From Saccoglossus kowalevskii (Eukaryota; Hemichordata; Enteropneusta; Harrimaniidae), in assembly GCF_000003605.2 (NCBI RefSeq), contig NW_003117887.1:1-33545 (forward strand): DNA of 33,545 nt, in the 5' to 3' direction. A model generated the notes under the pieces. The model was given only the letters and a program-made list of their open reading frames with translations. It did not search any database and had not been told where the DNA came from. Positions 1 to 11,230 of this stretch are shown here, piece by piece. How positions within the stretch are numbered: the first letter of the stretch is position 1; each line of letters opens with the position of its first letter. The position numbers and the translations under genes were made by a program.

Positions 1-1120
1 TTTTCAGTACACATTGTGCTGGGTCTGAACTACCTGGGCCAATGTTTTCCATGGTATTTTTCAGTACATATTGTGTTGGGTACCGAACAACCTGTGCCAA
101 TATTTTCCATGGCATTTTTAGTACACATTGTGTAGGATACTGAACTACCTGGGCCAATGTTTTCCATGGTATTTTTTAGTACACATTGTGTTGGGTACTG
201 AACTACCTGGGCTAATGTTTTCCATGATATTTTTCAGTACACATTGTGTTGGGTACTGAACTACCTGGGCTAATGTTTTCCATGGTAGTTTTCAGTACAC
301 ATTGTGTTAGATACTGAAATACCCGGGCTAATGTTTTCCATGGTATTTTTCAGTACACATTGTGTTGGGTACTGAACTACCTGGGCTAATGTTTTCCATG
401 GTAGTTTTCAGTACACATTGTGTTGGATACTGAACTACCTGGGCTAATCTTTTCCATGGTAGTTTTCAATACACATTGTGTTTGGTACTAAACTACCTGG
501 GCAAATGTTTTCCGTGGTATTTTTCAGTACACATTGTGTTGGGTACTGAACTACCTGGGCTAATGTTTTCCATGGTATTTTTCAGTACACATTGTGTTGG
601 GTACTGAACTACCTGGGCAAATATTTTCCATGGCATTTTTAGTACACATTGTGTTGGGTACTGAACTACCTGGGCCAATGTTTTCCATGGTATTTTTCAG
701 TACACATTGTGTTGGGTACTAAACAACCTGGGCCAATGTTTTTCATGGTATTTTTTAGTACACATTGTTTTGGGTACTGAACTACCTGGGCTAATGTTTT
801 CCATGGTATTTTTCAGTACACATTGTGTTGGGTACTGAACTACCTGGGCTAATGTTTTCCATGGTAGTTTTCAGTACACATTGTGTTGGACACTGAACTA
901 CCTGGGCTAATGTTTTCCATGGTAGTTTTCAGTACACATTGTGTTTGGTACTAAACTACCTGGGCAAATGTTTTCCGTGGTAGTTTTCAGTACACATTGT
1001 GTAGGATACTGAACTACCTGGGCCAATGCTTTCCATGGTATTTTTCAGTACACATTGTGTTGGATACTAAACTACCTGGGCGAATGTTTTCCATGGTATT
1101 TTTCAGTACACATGTGTTGG
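1..1120. repeat. Family A segment, heterogeneous monomers
   Basis: About 19 family A monomers (mostly GGGTACTGAAC with CATGGTATTTTT or CATGGTAGTTTT) in a loosely ordered mix. A distinctive TTTGGTACTAAAC monomer with GCAAATG and CCGTGG occurs at 481 and again at 944. The spacing of 463 bp is eight monomers minus one base, which marks a local segmental duplication. The first monomer reads GGGTCTGAAC, one T short. No gene is visible; short open frames end within a few monomers. Confidence 0.85.
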
Positions 1121-1830
1121 GTCTGAACTACCTGGGCTAATGTTTTCATGGTATTTTTCAGTACACATTGTGTTGGGCACTGAACTACCTGGGCTAATGT
1201 TTTCCATGGTATTTTTCAGTACACATTGTGTTGGGTTCTGAACTACCTGAGTTAATGTTTTCCATGGTATTTTTCAGTACACATCGTGTTGGGCACTGAA
1301 CTACCTGGGCTAATGTTTTCCATGGTATTTTTCAGTACACATTGTGTTGGGCACTGAACTACCTGGGCTAATGTTTTCCATGGTATTTTTTCAGTACACA
1401 TTGTGTTGGGCACTGAACTACCTGGGCTAATGTTTTCCATGGTATTTTTCAGTACACATTGTGTTGGGTTCTGAACTACCTGGGCTAATGTTTTCCATGG
1501 TATTTTTCAGTACACATTGTGTTGGGTTCTGAACTACCTGGGCTAATGTTTTCCATGGTATTTTTCAGTACACATTGTGTTGGGTTCTGAACTACCTGGG
1601 CTAATGTTTTCCATGGTATTTTTCAGTACACATTGTGTTGGGCACTGAACTACCTGGGCTAATGTTTTCCATGGTATTTTTCAGTACACATTGTGTTGGG
1701 TTCTGAACTACCTGGGCTAATGTTTTCCATGGTATTTTTCAGTACACATTGTGTTGGGCACTGAACTACCTGGGCTAATGTTTTCCATGGTATTTTTCAG
1801 TACACATTGTGTTGGGTTCTGAACTACCTG
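1120..1830. repeat. Homogenised run of CTAATG monomers, family A
   Basis: About 12 consecutive monomers are nearly identical, all with GGGCTAATG and CATGGTATTTTT. They differ mainly in whether the right arm reads GGGTTCTGAAC or GGGCACTGAAC. The low divergence suggests recent local amplification. The left edge (1,107-1,147) carries three single-base deletions in about 40 bases, unlike the clean run that follows. Confidence 0.85.
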
Positions 1831-1859
1831 AGTTAATGTTTTCCATGGTATTTTTCAGT

Positions 1860-2250
1860 ACACATTGTGTTGAGCACCGAACAACCTGGGACAATATTTT
1901 CCATGGCATTTTTACTACACATTATTTTTGGGTACTGAACTACCTGGGCCAATGTTTTCCATTGTATTTTTCAGTAAACTTTGTGTTGAGTACTGAACAA
2001 CCTGGGCCAATGCTTTCCATGGTATTTTTCAGTACACATTGTGCTGGGTTCTGAACTACCTGGGCCAATGTTTTCCATGGTATTTTTCAGTACACATTGT
2101 GTTGGGTACCGAACAACCTGCGCCAATATTTTCCATGGCATTTTTAGTACACATTGTGTTGGATACTGAACTACCTGGGCCAATGTTTTCCATGGTATTT
2201 TCCAGTACACATTGTGTTGGGTACTGAACTACCTGGGCCAATGTTTTCCA
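1860..2250. repeat. Diverged cassette with ATTATTTTTGGG monomer, copy 1
   Basis: This is an ordered string of individually recognisable monomers. It runs GAGCACCGAAC with GGGACAATATT, then ATTATTTTTGGG (at 1,921), CAGTAAACTTTGTG, GTGCTGGGTTCTG, GGTACCGAACAACCTGCGCC, and a 57-bp unit with GCATTTTTAGTAC. The same order returns at 3,950-4,340, 7,080-7,470, 19,795-20,190 and 20,780-21,170, so the string behaves as a higher-order unit of about seven monomers. It is confined to family A. Confidence 0.85.
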
Positions 2251-2269
2251 TGGTATTTTTTAGTACACA

Positions 2270-3660
2270 TTGTGTTGGGCACTGAACTACCTGGGCCAAT
2301 GTTTTCCATGGTATTTTTCAGTACACATTGTGTTGGGCACTGAACTACCTGGGCCAATGTTTTCCATGGTATTTTTCAGTACACATTGTGGTGGGTGCTG
2401 AACTATCTGGGCTAATGTTTTCCATGGTATTTTTCAGTACACATTGTGTTGGGCACTGAACTACCTGGGCCAATGTTTTCCATGGTATTTTTCAGTACAC
2501 ATTGTGGTGGGTGCTGAACTATCTGGGCTAATGTTTTCCATGGTATTTTTCAGTACACATTGTGGTGGGTTCTGAACTACCTGGGCTAATGTTTTCCATG
2601 GTATTTTTCAGTACACATTGTGGTGGGTTCTGAACTACCTGGGCTAATGTTTTCCATGGTATTTTTCAGTACACATTGTGTTGGGTTCTGAACTACCTGG
2701 GCTAATGTTTTCCATGGTATTTTTCAGTACACATTGTGTTGGGCACTGAACTACCTGGACCAATGTTTTCCATGGTATTTTTCAGTACACATTGTGTTGG
2801 GTACTGAACTACCTGGGCTAATGTTTTCCATGGTATTTTTCAGTACACATTGTGGTGGGTTCTGAACTACCTGGGCTAATGTTTTCCATGGTATTTTTCA
2901 GTACACATTGTGTTGGGCACTGAACTACCTGGGCCAATGTTTTCCATGGTATTTTTCAGTACACATTGTGTTGGGCACTGAACTACCTGGGCTAATGTTT
3001 TCCATGGTATTTTTCAGTACACATTGTGTTGGGCACTGAACTACCTGGGCCAATGTTTTCCATGGTATTTTTCAGTACACATTGTGGTGGGTGCTGAACT
3101 ATCTGGGCTAATGTTTTCCATGGTATTTTTCAGTACACATTGTGTTGGGCACTGAACTACCTGGGCCAATGTTTTCCATGGTATTTTTCAGTACACATTG
3201 TGTTGGGCACTGAACTACCTGGGCCAATGTTTTCCATGGTATTTTTCAGTACACATTGTGGTGGGTGCTGAACTATCTGGGCTAATGTTTTCCATGGTAT
3301 TTTTCAGTACACATTGTGTTGGGCACTGAACTACCTGGGCCAATGTTTTCCATGGTATTTTTCAGTACACATTGTGGTGGGTGCTGAACTATCTGGGCTA
3401 ATGTTTTCCATGGTATTTTTCAGTACACATTGTGTTGGGCACTGAACTACCTGGGCCAATGTTTTCCATGGTATTTTTCAGTACACATTGTGGTGGGTGC
3501 TGAACTATCTGGGCTAATGTTTTCCATGGTATTTTTCAGTACACATTGTGTTGGGCACTGAACTACCTGGGCCAATGTTTTCCATGGTATTTTTCAGTAC
3601 ACATTGTGGTGGGTGCTGAACTATCTGGGCTAATGTTTTCCATGGTATTTTTCAGTACAC
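2270..3660. repeat. 116-bp dimer higher-order array, copy 1
   Basis: Two monomer types alternate: GTTGGGCACTGAAC with GGGCCAATG, and GGTGGGTGCTGAAC with ATCTGGGCTAATG. The second type starts at 2,391, 2,507, 3,087, 3,261, 3,377, 3,493 and 3,609. Five of those six gaps are 116 or 174 bp, and the sixth is 580 bp (10 monomers), so register is kept exactly. A GGGTTCTGAAC subset (about 2,560-2,760) interrupts the alternation and reappears after 3,660 and 4,640. The nearest relative is at 22,236-22,860. Confidence 0.9.
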
Positions 3661-3889
3661 ATTGTGGTGGGTTCTGAACTACCTGGGCTAATGTTTTCCA
3701 TGGTATTTTTCAGTACACATTGTGGTGGGTTCTGAACTACCTGGGCTAATGTTTTCCATGGTATTTTTCAGTACACATTGTGTTGGGTTCTGAACTACCT
3801 GGGCTAATGTTTTCCATGGTATTTTTCAGTACACATTGTGTTGGGCACTGAACTACCTGGACCAATGTTTTCCATGGTATTTGTCAGTA

Positions 3890-4340
3890 CACATTGTGCT
3901 GGGTTCTTAACTACCTGAGTTAATGTTTTCCATGGTATTTTTCAGTACACATTGTGTTGAGCACCGAACAACCTGGGACAATATTTTCCATGGCATTTTT
4001 ACTACACATTATTTTTGGGTACTGAACTACCTGGGCCAATGTTTTCCATTGTATTTTTCAGTAAACTTTGTGTTGAGTACTGAACAACCTGGGCCAATGC
4101 TTTCCATGGTATTTTTCAGTACACATTGTGCTGGGTTCTGAACTACCTGGGCCAATGTTTTCCATGGTATTTTTCAGTACACATTGTGTTGGGTACCGAA
4201 CAACCTGCGCCAATATTTTCCATGGCATTTTTAGTACACATTGTGTTGGATACTGAACTACCTGGGCCAATGTTTTCCATGGTATTTTCCAGTACACATT
4301 GTGTTGGGTACTGAACTACCTGGGCCAATGTTTTCCATGG
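3890..4340. repeat. Diverged cassette, copy 2, with mosaic left junction
   Basis: This repeats the cassette at 1,860-2,250 at an offset of 2,087 bp (36 monomers minus one base); its ATTATTTTTGGG landmark is at 4,008. The junction monomer near 3,880-3,930 combines TTTGTCAGTACAC and GGGTTCTTAAC with CTGAGTTAATG. The first two are seen otherwise near 6,960-7,035 and the last at 1,830. The missing base is explained by one 57-bp unit inside each copy. Confidence 0.85.
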
Positions 4341-4990
4341 TATTTTTTAGTACACATTATGTTGGGCACTGAACTACCTGGGCCAATGTTTTCCATGGTA
4401 TTTTTCAGTACACATTGTGTTGGGCACTGAACTACCTGGGCCAATGTTTTCCATGGTATTTTTCAGTACACATTGTGGTGGGTGCTGAACTATCTGGGCT
4501 AATGTTTTCCATGGTATTTTTCAGTACACATTGTGTTGGGCACTGAACTACCTGGGCCAATGTTTTCCATGGTATTTTTCAGTACACATTGTGGTGGGTG
4601 CTGAACTATCTGGGCTAATGTTTTCCATGGTATTTTTCAGTACACATTGTGGTGGGTTCTGAACTACCTGGGCTAATGTTTTCCATGGTATTTTTCAGTA
4701 CACATTGTGGTGGGTTCTGAACTACCTGGGCTAATGTTTTCCATGGTATTTTTCAGTACACATTGTGTTGGGTTCTGAACTACCTGGGCTAATGTTTTCC
4801 ATGGTATTTTTCAGTACACATTGTGTTGGGCACTGAACTACCTGGACCAATGTTTTCCATGGTATTTTTCAGTACACATTGTGTTGGGTACTGAACTACC
4901 TGGGCTAATGTTTTCCATGGTATTTTTCAGTACACATTGTGGTGGGTTCTGAACTACCTGGGCTAATGTTTTCCATGGTATTTTTCAGTA
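4340..4990. repeat. Second copy of the dimer and GGGTTCTG block
   Basis: The alternating dimer types return (GGTGGGTGCTG starting at 4,478 and 4,594, 116 bp apart). They are followed by the GGGTTCTGAAC run and the CACTGAACTACCTGGACC monomer. That last landmark lies at 2,757, 3,859 and 4,844, giving gaps of 1,102 bp (19 monomers) and 985 bp (17 monomers minus one base). The stretch is thus the tail of a tandem segmental duplication covering about 1.8-4.9 kb. Confidence 0.85.
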
Positions 4991-6440
4991 CACATTGTGT
5001 TGGGTTCTGAACTACCTGGACCAATGTTTTCCATGGTAGTTTTCAGTACACATTGTGTCGAGTACTGAACAACCTGGGGTAATGTTTTCAATGGTATTTT
5101 TCAGTACACATTGTGTTGGGTTCTGAACAATCTGTGCCAATATTTTCCATGGCATTTTTAGTACACATTGTGTTGGATACTGAACTACCTGGGCCAATGT
5201 TTTCCATGGTATTTTCCAGTACACATTGTGTTGGGTACTGAACTACCTGGGCCAATGTTTTCCATGGTATTTTTCAGTACACATTGTGTTGGGTACTAAA
5301 CAACCTGGGCCAATGTTTTTCATGGTATTTTTTAGTACACATTGTGTTGGGTACCGAACAACCTGCGCCAATATTTTCCATGGCATTTTTAGTACACATT
5401 GTGTTGGATACTGAACTACCTGGGCCAATGTTTTCCATGGCATTTTTACTACACATTATTTTTGGGTACTGAACTACCTGGGCCAATGTTTTCCATTGTA
5501 TTTTTCAGTAAACTTTGTGTTGAGTACTGAACTACCTGGGCCAATGTTTTCCATGGTATTTTTCAGTACACATTGTGTTGGGTACCGAACAACCTGCGCC
5601 AATATTTTCCATGGCATTTTTAGTACACATTGTGTTGGATACTGAACTACCTGGGCCAATGTTTTCCATGGTATTTTCCAGTACACATTGTGTTGGGTAC
5701 TGAACTACCTGGGCCAATGTTTTCCATGGTATTTTTCAGTACACATTGTGTTGGGTACTAAACAACCTGGGCCAATGTTTTTCATGGTATTTTTTAGTAC
5801 ACATTGTGTTGGGTACTGAACTACGTGGGCTAATGTTTTCCATGGTATTTTTCAGTACACACTGTGTTGGGTACTGAACAATCTGTGCCAATATTTTCCA
5901 TGGCATTTTTAGTACACATTGTGTTGGGTACTGAACAACTTGGACCAATGTTTTCCATGGTAGTTTTCAGTACACATTGTGTTGAGTACTGAACAACTTG
6001 GACCAATGTTTTCCATGGTATTTTCAGTACACATTGTGTTGCGTACTGAACTACCTGGACCAATGTTTTCCATGGTAGTTTTTAGTACACTTTGTGCTGG
6101 GTTCTGAACTACCTGGGCTAATGTTTTCAATGGTATTTGTCAGTACACATTGTGAAGGGTACTGCGCTACCTGGGCCAATGTTTTCCATGGTATTTTCAG
6201 TACACATTGTGTTGGGTACTGAACTACCTGGGCCAATGTTTTCCATTGTATTTTTCAGTACGCATTGTATTGGGTACTGAACAACTTGGACCAATGTTTT
6301 CCATGGTAGTTTTTAGTACACATTGTGTTGAGTACTGAACAACCTGGGGTAATGTTTTCAATGGTATTTTTCAGTACACATTCTGAAGGGTACTGAGCTA
6401 CTGAGCCAATGCTGTTCATCGTATTTTTCAGTACACATTG
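4990..6440. repeat. Family A segment rich in diverged monomers
   Basis: About 25 monomers show more substitutions and more 57-bp units than their surroundings. Recognisable pieces include GAGTACTGAACAACCTGGGG with TTTTCAATGG, ACCGAACAACCTGCGCC, ATTATTTTTGGG at 5,455, GTGAAGGGTACTGCGC and TTTTTAGTACAC. Fragments of the seven-monomer cassette occur twice but in broken order. The higher divergence suggests an older or less homogenised part of the array. No reading frame continues beyond about 90 codons. Confidence 0.8.
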
Positions 6441-6758
6441 TGCTGGGTTCTTAACTACCTGGGTCAATGTTTTCCATGGTATTTTCAGTACACATTGTGT
6501 TGCGTACTGAACTACCTGGGCCAATGTTTTCCATTGTATTTTTCAGTACACATTGTATTGGGTACTGAACAACCTGGACCAATGTTTTCCATGGTATTTT
6601 TCAGTACACATTGTGGTGGGTTCTGAACTACCTTGGCCAATGTTTTCCATGGTAGTTTTTTGTACACAATGTGTTGGGTACTGAACTATCTGGGCCAATA
6701 TTTTCCAAGTTAGTTTTCAGTACACATTGTGTTGGGCACTGAACTACCTTGGCCAATG

Positions 6759-6791
6759 TTTTCCATAATATTTTTCCATGGTTTTTTTCAG
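6759..6791 (+). repeat. 13-bp insertion in a 71-bp monomer, copy 1
   Basis: Between GGCCAATG and CAG the usual 20 bases are expanded to 33. TTTTCCAT is followed by AATAT, a second TTTTCCATGG and a seven-T tract, consistent with a 13-bp internal tandem duplication that later diverged. Two more copies are at 19,301-19,333 and 28,003-28,035, always between the same neighbouring monomers. It is therefore a single event later copied with its block. Confidence 0.85.
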
Positions 6792-7596
6792 TACACATTG
6801 TCTTGTGTGCTGAACTATCTGGGCCAATGCTTTCCATGGTATTTTCAGTACACATTGTGTTGGGTTCTGAATTACTTGGACCAATGTTTTCCATGGTAGT
6901 TTTCAGTACACATTGTGTTGAGTACTGAACAACCTGGGGTAATGTTTTCAATGGTATTTGTCAGTACACATTGTGAAGGGTACTGCGCTACCTGGGTCAA
7001 TGCTGTTCATGGTATTTTTCAGTACACATTGTGCTGGGTTCTTAACTACCTGGGTCAATGTTTTCCATGGTATTTTTCAGTACACATTGTGTTGAGCACC
7101 GAACAACCGGGGACAATATTTTCCATGGCATTTTTACTACACATTATTTTTGGGTACTGAACTACCTGGGCCAATGTTTTCCATTGTATTTTTCAGTAAA
7201 CTTTGTGTTGAGTACTGAACAACCTGGGCCAATGCTTTCCATGGTATTTTTCAGTACACATTGTGCTGGGTTCTGAACTACCTGGGCCAATGTTTTCCAT
7301 GGTATTTTTCAGTACACATTGTGTTGGGTACCGAACAACCTGTGCCAATATTTTCCATGGCATTTTTAGTACACATTGTGTTGGATACTGAACTACCTGG
7401 GCCAATGTTTTCCATGGTATTTTCCAGTACACATTGTGTTGGGTACTGAACTACCTGGGCCAATGTTTTCCATGGTATTTTTCAGTACACATTGTGTTGG
7501 GTACTAAACAACCTGGGCCAATATTTTTCATGGTATTTTTTAGTACACATTGTGTTGGGTACTGAACTACCTGGGCTAATGTTTTCCATGGTATTT

Positions 7597-7624
7597 TTCA
7601 GTACACATTGTGTTGGGTACTGAA
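7597..7624 (+). other. Representative hairpin-capable inverted repeat in family A monomers
   Basis: TTCAGTAC and GTACTGAA are exact inverted 8-bp arms separated by 12 bases, and the spacer overlaps the near-palindrome ACACATTGTGT. Every consensus family A monomer has it. Monomers with GGGTTCTGAAC or GGGCACTGAAC have one mismatch in the right arm, and TTTTTTGTACAC monomers lose the left arm. A structural role is inference; the lack of compensating changes argues against strong selection. Confidence 0.6.
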
Positions 7625-7633
7625 CTACCTGGG

Positions 7634-7659
7634 CTAATGTTTTCCATGGTATTTTTCAG
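7634..7659 (+). other. Representative 3' splice-site-like arrangement
   Basis: CTAAT fits the loose metazoan branch-point pattern yUnAy. It is followed about 20 bases later by a T-rich tract and CAG (TATTTTTCAG). The arrangement recurs in CTAATG monomers throughout the array. No transcript evidence exists here; this is a motif resemblance and nothing more. Confidence 0.3.
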
Positions 7660-7744
7660 TACACATTGTGTTGGGTACTGAACTACCTGGGCTAATGTTT
7701 TCCATGGTATTTTTCAGTACACATTGTGTTGGGTACTGAACTAC

Positions 7745-9345
7745 CTGGGCCAATGTTTTCCATGGTAGTCTTCAGTACACATTGTGTTGAGTACTGAACA
7801 ACCTGGGGTAATGTTTTCAATGGTATATTTCAGTACACATTGTGTTGGGTACTGAACAACCTGGGCCAATGTTTTCCATGGTATTTTTCAGTACACATTG
7901 TATTGGGTTCTGAACTACCTGGGCTAATGTTTTCCATGGTATTTTCAATACACATTGTGTTGGGTACTGAACAACCTGGGCCAATATTTTCCAGGGCATT
8001 TTTACTACACATTATTTTTGGGTACTGAACTACATGGGCCAATGTTTTCCATTGTATTTTTCAGTGAACATTGTGTTGAATACTGAACAACCTGGACCAA
8101 TGCTTTCCATGGTACTTTTCAGTACACATAGAGCTGGGTTCTGAACTACCTGGGCTAATGTTTTCCATGGTAGTTTTCAGTACACATTGTGTTTGGTACT
8201 AAAATACCTGGGCTAATGTTTTCCATGGTAGTTTTCAGTACACATTGTGTTGGGTACTGAACTACCTGGGCTAATGTTTTCCATGGTAGTTTTCAGTACA
8301 CATTGTGTTGGATACTGAACTACCTGGGCCAATGTTTTCCATGGTATTTTTCAGTACACATTGTGTTGGGTTTTGAACAACCTGGGTCAATGTTTTCCAT
8401 GGTATATTTCAGTACACATTGTGTTGGGTACTAAACAACCTGGGCCAATGTTTTTCATGGTATTTTTTAGTACACATTGTGTTGGGTACTGAACTACCTG
8501 GGCTAATGTTTTCCATGGTATTTTTAAGTACACATTGTATTGGGTACTGAACTACCTGGGCTAATGTTTTCCATGGTATTTTTCAGTACACATTGTGTTG
8601 GATACTGAACTACCTGGGCGAATGTTTTCCATGGTAGTTTTCAGTACATATTGTGTTTGGTACTAAACTACCTGGGCTAATGTTTTCCATGGTATTTTTC
8701 AGTACACATTGTAATGGGTACTGAACAACTTGGACCAATGTTTTCCATGGTATTTTTCAGTACACATTGTAATGGGTACTGAACAACTTGGACCAATATT
8801 TTCCATGGTAGTTTTCAGTACACATTGTGTTGAGTACTGAACATCCTGGGGTAATGTTTTCAATGGTATTTGTCAGTACACATTGTGAAGGGTACTGCGC
8901 TACCTGGGCCAATGCTGTTCATGGTATTTTTCAGTACACATTGTGCTGGGTTCTGAACTACCTGGGTCAATGTTTTTCATGGTATTTTTCAGTACACATT
9001 GTGTTGAGCACCGAACAACCTGGGCCAATATTTTCCAGGGCATTTTTACTACAAATTATTTTTGGGTACTGAACTACATGGGCCAATGTTTTCCATTGTA
9101 TTTTTCAGTAAACATTGTGTTGAATACTGAACAACCTGGGCCAATGCTTTCCATGGTACTTTTCAGTACACATAGAGCTGGGTTCTGAACTACCTGGGCC
9201 AATGTTTTCCATGGTATTTTTCAGTACACATTGTGTTGGGTACTGAACAATCTGTGCCAATATTTTCCATGGCATTTTTAGTACACATTGTGTTGGGTAC
9301 TGAACTACATGGGCCAATGTTTTCCATGGTAATTTACAGTACACA
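7745..9345. repeat. Family A segment with two cassette relatives
   Basis: The left part (7,758-8,340) carries GTAGTCTTCAG, CAATACACATTGTG, CCAGGGCATTTTT, ATTATTTTTGGG (8,011), CAGTGAACATTGTG and ACACATAGAGCTGGG. Its relatives start at 10,564, 23,155, 24,024, 25,636 and 26,397. The right part (8,640-9,220) carries CATATTGTGTTTGG, two GTAATGGGTACTGAACAAC monomers, GTGAAGGGTACTGCGC and ATTATTTTTGGG (9,055), and matches 21,700-22,225. A single AATTTACAG monomer at 9,331 is the counterpart of the fourfold amplification at 27,667-27,850. Confidence 0.85.
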
Positions 9346-10400
9346 TTGTGTTGGGTACTGAACTACCTGGGCCAATGTTTTCCATGGTATATTTCAGTAC
9401 ACATTGTGTTGGGTTCTGAACTACCTGGGCTAATGTTTTCCATGGTATTTTTCAGTACACATTGTGTTGGGTTCTGAACTACCTGACCTGGGCCAATGTT
9501 TTTCATAGAATTTTTCAGTACACATTGTGTTGGATACTGAACTACCTGGGCCAATGCTTTTCATGGTATTTTTCAGTACACATTGTGTTGGATACTGAAA
9601 TACCTGGGCGAATGTTTTCCATGGTAGTTTTCAGTACACATTGTGTTGGGTACTGAACTACCTGGGCTAATGTTTTCCGTGGTATTTTTCAGTACACATT
9701 GTGTTGGATACTGAACTACCTGGGCCAATGTTTTCCATGGTATTTTTCAGTACACATTGTGTTGGGTTCTGAACTACATCGGTTAATGTTTTCCATGGTA
9801 TTTTTCAGTACACATTGTGTTGGGTTTTGAACAACCTGGGCCAATGTTTTCCATGGTATATTTCAGTACACAATGTGTTGGGTACTGAACAACCTGGGCC
9901 AATATTTTCCATGGTATTTTTCAGTACACATTGTGTTGGGTGATGAACTACCTGGGCCAATGTTTTCCATTGTATTTTTTAGTACACATTGTGTTGGGTT
10001 CTGAACTACATGTACCTCGGCTAATGTTTTCCATGGTATTTTTCAGTACACATTGTGTTGGGTGCTGAATTACCTGGGCTAATATTTTCCATGGTATATT
10101 TCAGTACACATTGTAATGGGTACTGAACAACCTGGGCTAATGTTTTCCGTGGTATATTTCAGTACACATTGTGTTGGGTACTGAACAACCTGGGCCAATG
10201 TTTTCCACGCTATTTTTTGTACACATTGTGTTTGGTACTGAACTACCTGGGCTAATGTTTTCCATGGTAGTTTTCAGTACACATTGTGTTGGTTACTTAA
10301 CAACCTGGGCTAATATTTTCCATGGTATATTTCAGTACACATTGTGTTGGGTACTGAACAACCTGGGCCAATGTTTTCCATGGTATTTTTCAGTACACAT
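9346..10400. repeat. Family A stretch with unusual indels, missing from the later copy
   Basis: About 18 monomers with several private changes. ACTACCTGACCTGGGCC (near 9,478) carries a 5-bp tandem duplication. ACTACATGTACCTCGGC (near 10,006) carries a 6-bp insertion. GGGTGATGAAC and CACGCTATTTTTTG also occur only here. When the flanking sequence is followed into the second super-repeat, this stretch is absent and a 116-bp dimer array (22,236-22,980) sits in its place. Confidence 0.8.
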
Positions 10401-11230
10401 TGTTATGGATACTGAAGTAACTGGGCCAATGTTTTCCATGGTATTTTGCAGTACACATTGTGTTGGGTGCTGAACTACCTGGGCTAATATTTTCCATGGT
10501 ATATTTCAGTACACATTGTAATGGGTACTGAACAACCTGGGCTAATGTTTTCCATGGTATATTTCAGTACACATTGTGTTGAGTACTGAACAACCTGGGC
10601 CAATGTTTTCCATGGTATTTTTTAGTACACATTGTGTTGGGTACTGAACAACCTGGGCCAATGTTTTCCATGGTATTTTTCAGTACACATTGTATTGGGT
10701 TCTGAACTACCTGGGCTAATGTTTTCCATGGTATTTTCAATACACATAGTGTTGGGTACTGAACAACCTGGGCCAATATTTTCCAGGGCATTTTTACTAC
10801 ACATTATTTTTGGGTACTGAACTACATGGGCCAATGTTTTCCATTGTATTTTTCAGTAAACATTGTGTTGAATACTGAACAACCTGTGGCCAATGATTTC
10901 CATGGTAGTTTTCAGTACACATTGTGTTGGGTACTGAACTACCTGGGCTAATGTTTTCCGTGGTAGTTTTCAGAACACATTGTGTTGGATACTGAACTAC
11001 CTGGGCTAATGTTTTCCGTGGTAGTTTTCAGAACACATTGTGTTGGATACTGAACTACCTGGACCAATGTTTTACATGGTATTTTTCAGTACACATTGTG
11101 TTGGGTTTTCAACAACCTGGGCCAATGTTTTCCATGGTATATTTCAGTACACATTGTGTTGGGTACTAAACAACCTGGGCCAATGTTTTTCATGGTATTT
11201 TTTAGTACACATTGTGTTGGGTACTGAACT
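10400..11230. repeat. Block F copy 1
   Basis: The ordered landmarks are TGTTATGGATACTG (10,401), TTTTGCAGTACAC, GTAATGGGTACTGAACAAC, the CCAGGGCATTTTT and ATTATTTTTGGG pair (10,803), two CCGTGG monomers with CAGAACACATTG, TTTACATGG and GGGTTTTCAACAAC. Two tandem copies lie at 22,992-23,860 and 23,861-24,720. Copy 1 has one extra base at CCTGTGGCC (about 10,884), which accounts for the offset changing from 13,460 to 13,459. It has two CAGAACACA monomers, like copy 3 and unlike copy 2. Confidence 0.88.

Larger units (their letters stand above)
6440..7745. repeat. Block E copy 1 (family A composite higher-order block)
   Basis: This ordered block contains a TTTTTTGTACACAATGTG monomer, a 71-bp monomer (6,759-6,791 insertion region), GAATTACTTGGACC, GAGTACTGAACAACCTGGGG, GTGAAGGGTACTGCGC, the seven-monomer cassette (ATTATTTTTGGG at 7,143) and a run of four nearly identical CTAATG monomers (about 7,560-7,740). 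It is repeated from 18,980 at offset 12,542, changing to 12,716 after a 174-bp insertion, and its right part again from 20,560 at offset 13,701. It is the best single block for comparing super-repeat copies. Confidence 0.9.

Noticed and set aside
6480-6520. CCAAT box promoters in each GGGCCAATG monomer
   Set aside because: The five-base motif is part of the repeat consensus and alternates with CTAAT. There is no linked TATA box, initiator or downstream gene.
6759-6791. Insertion of a mobile element in the 71-bp monomer
   Set aside because: The extra 13 bases are a degenerate copy of the adjacent TTTTCCAT sequence, with no terminal repeats or target-site duplication.
9476-10026. Possible foreign insertion at ACCTGACCTGG and ACATGTACCTCGG
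   Set aside because: The 5- and 6-bp gains are short local duplications or slippage within the monomer.
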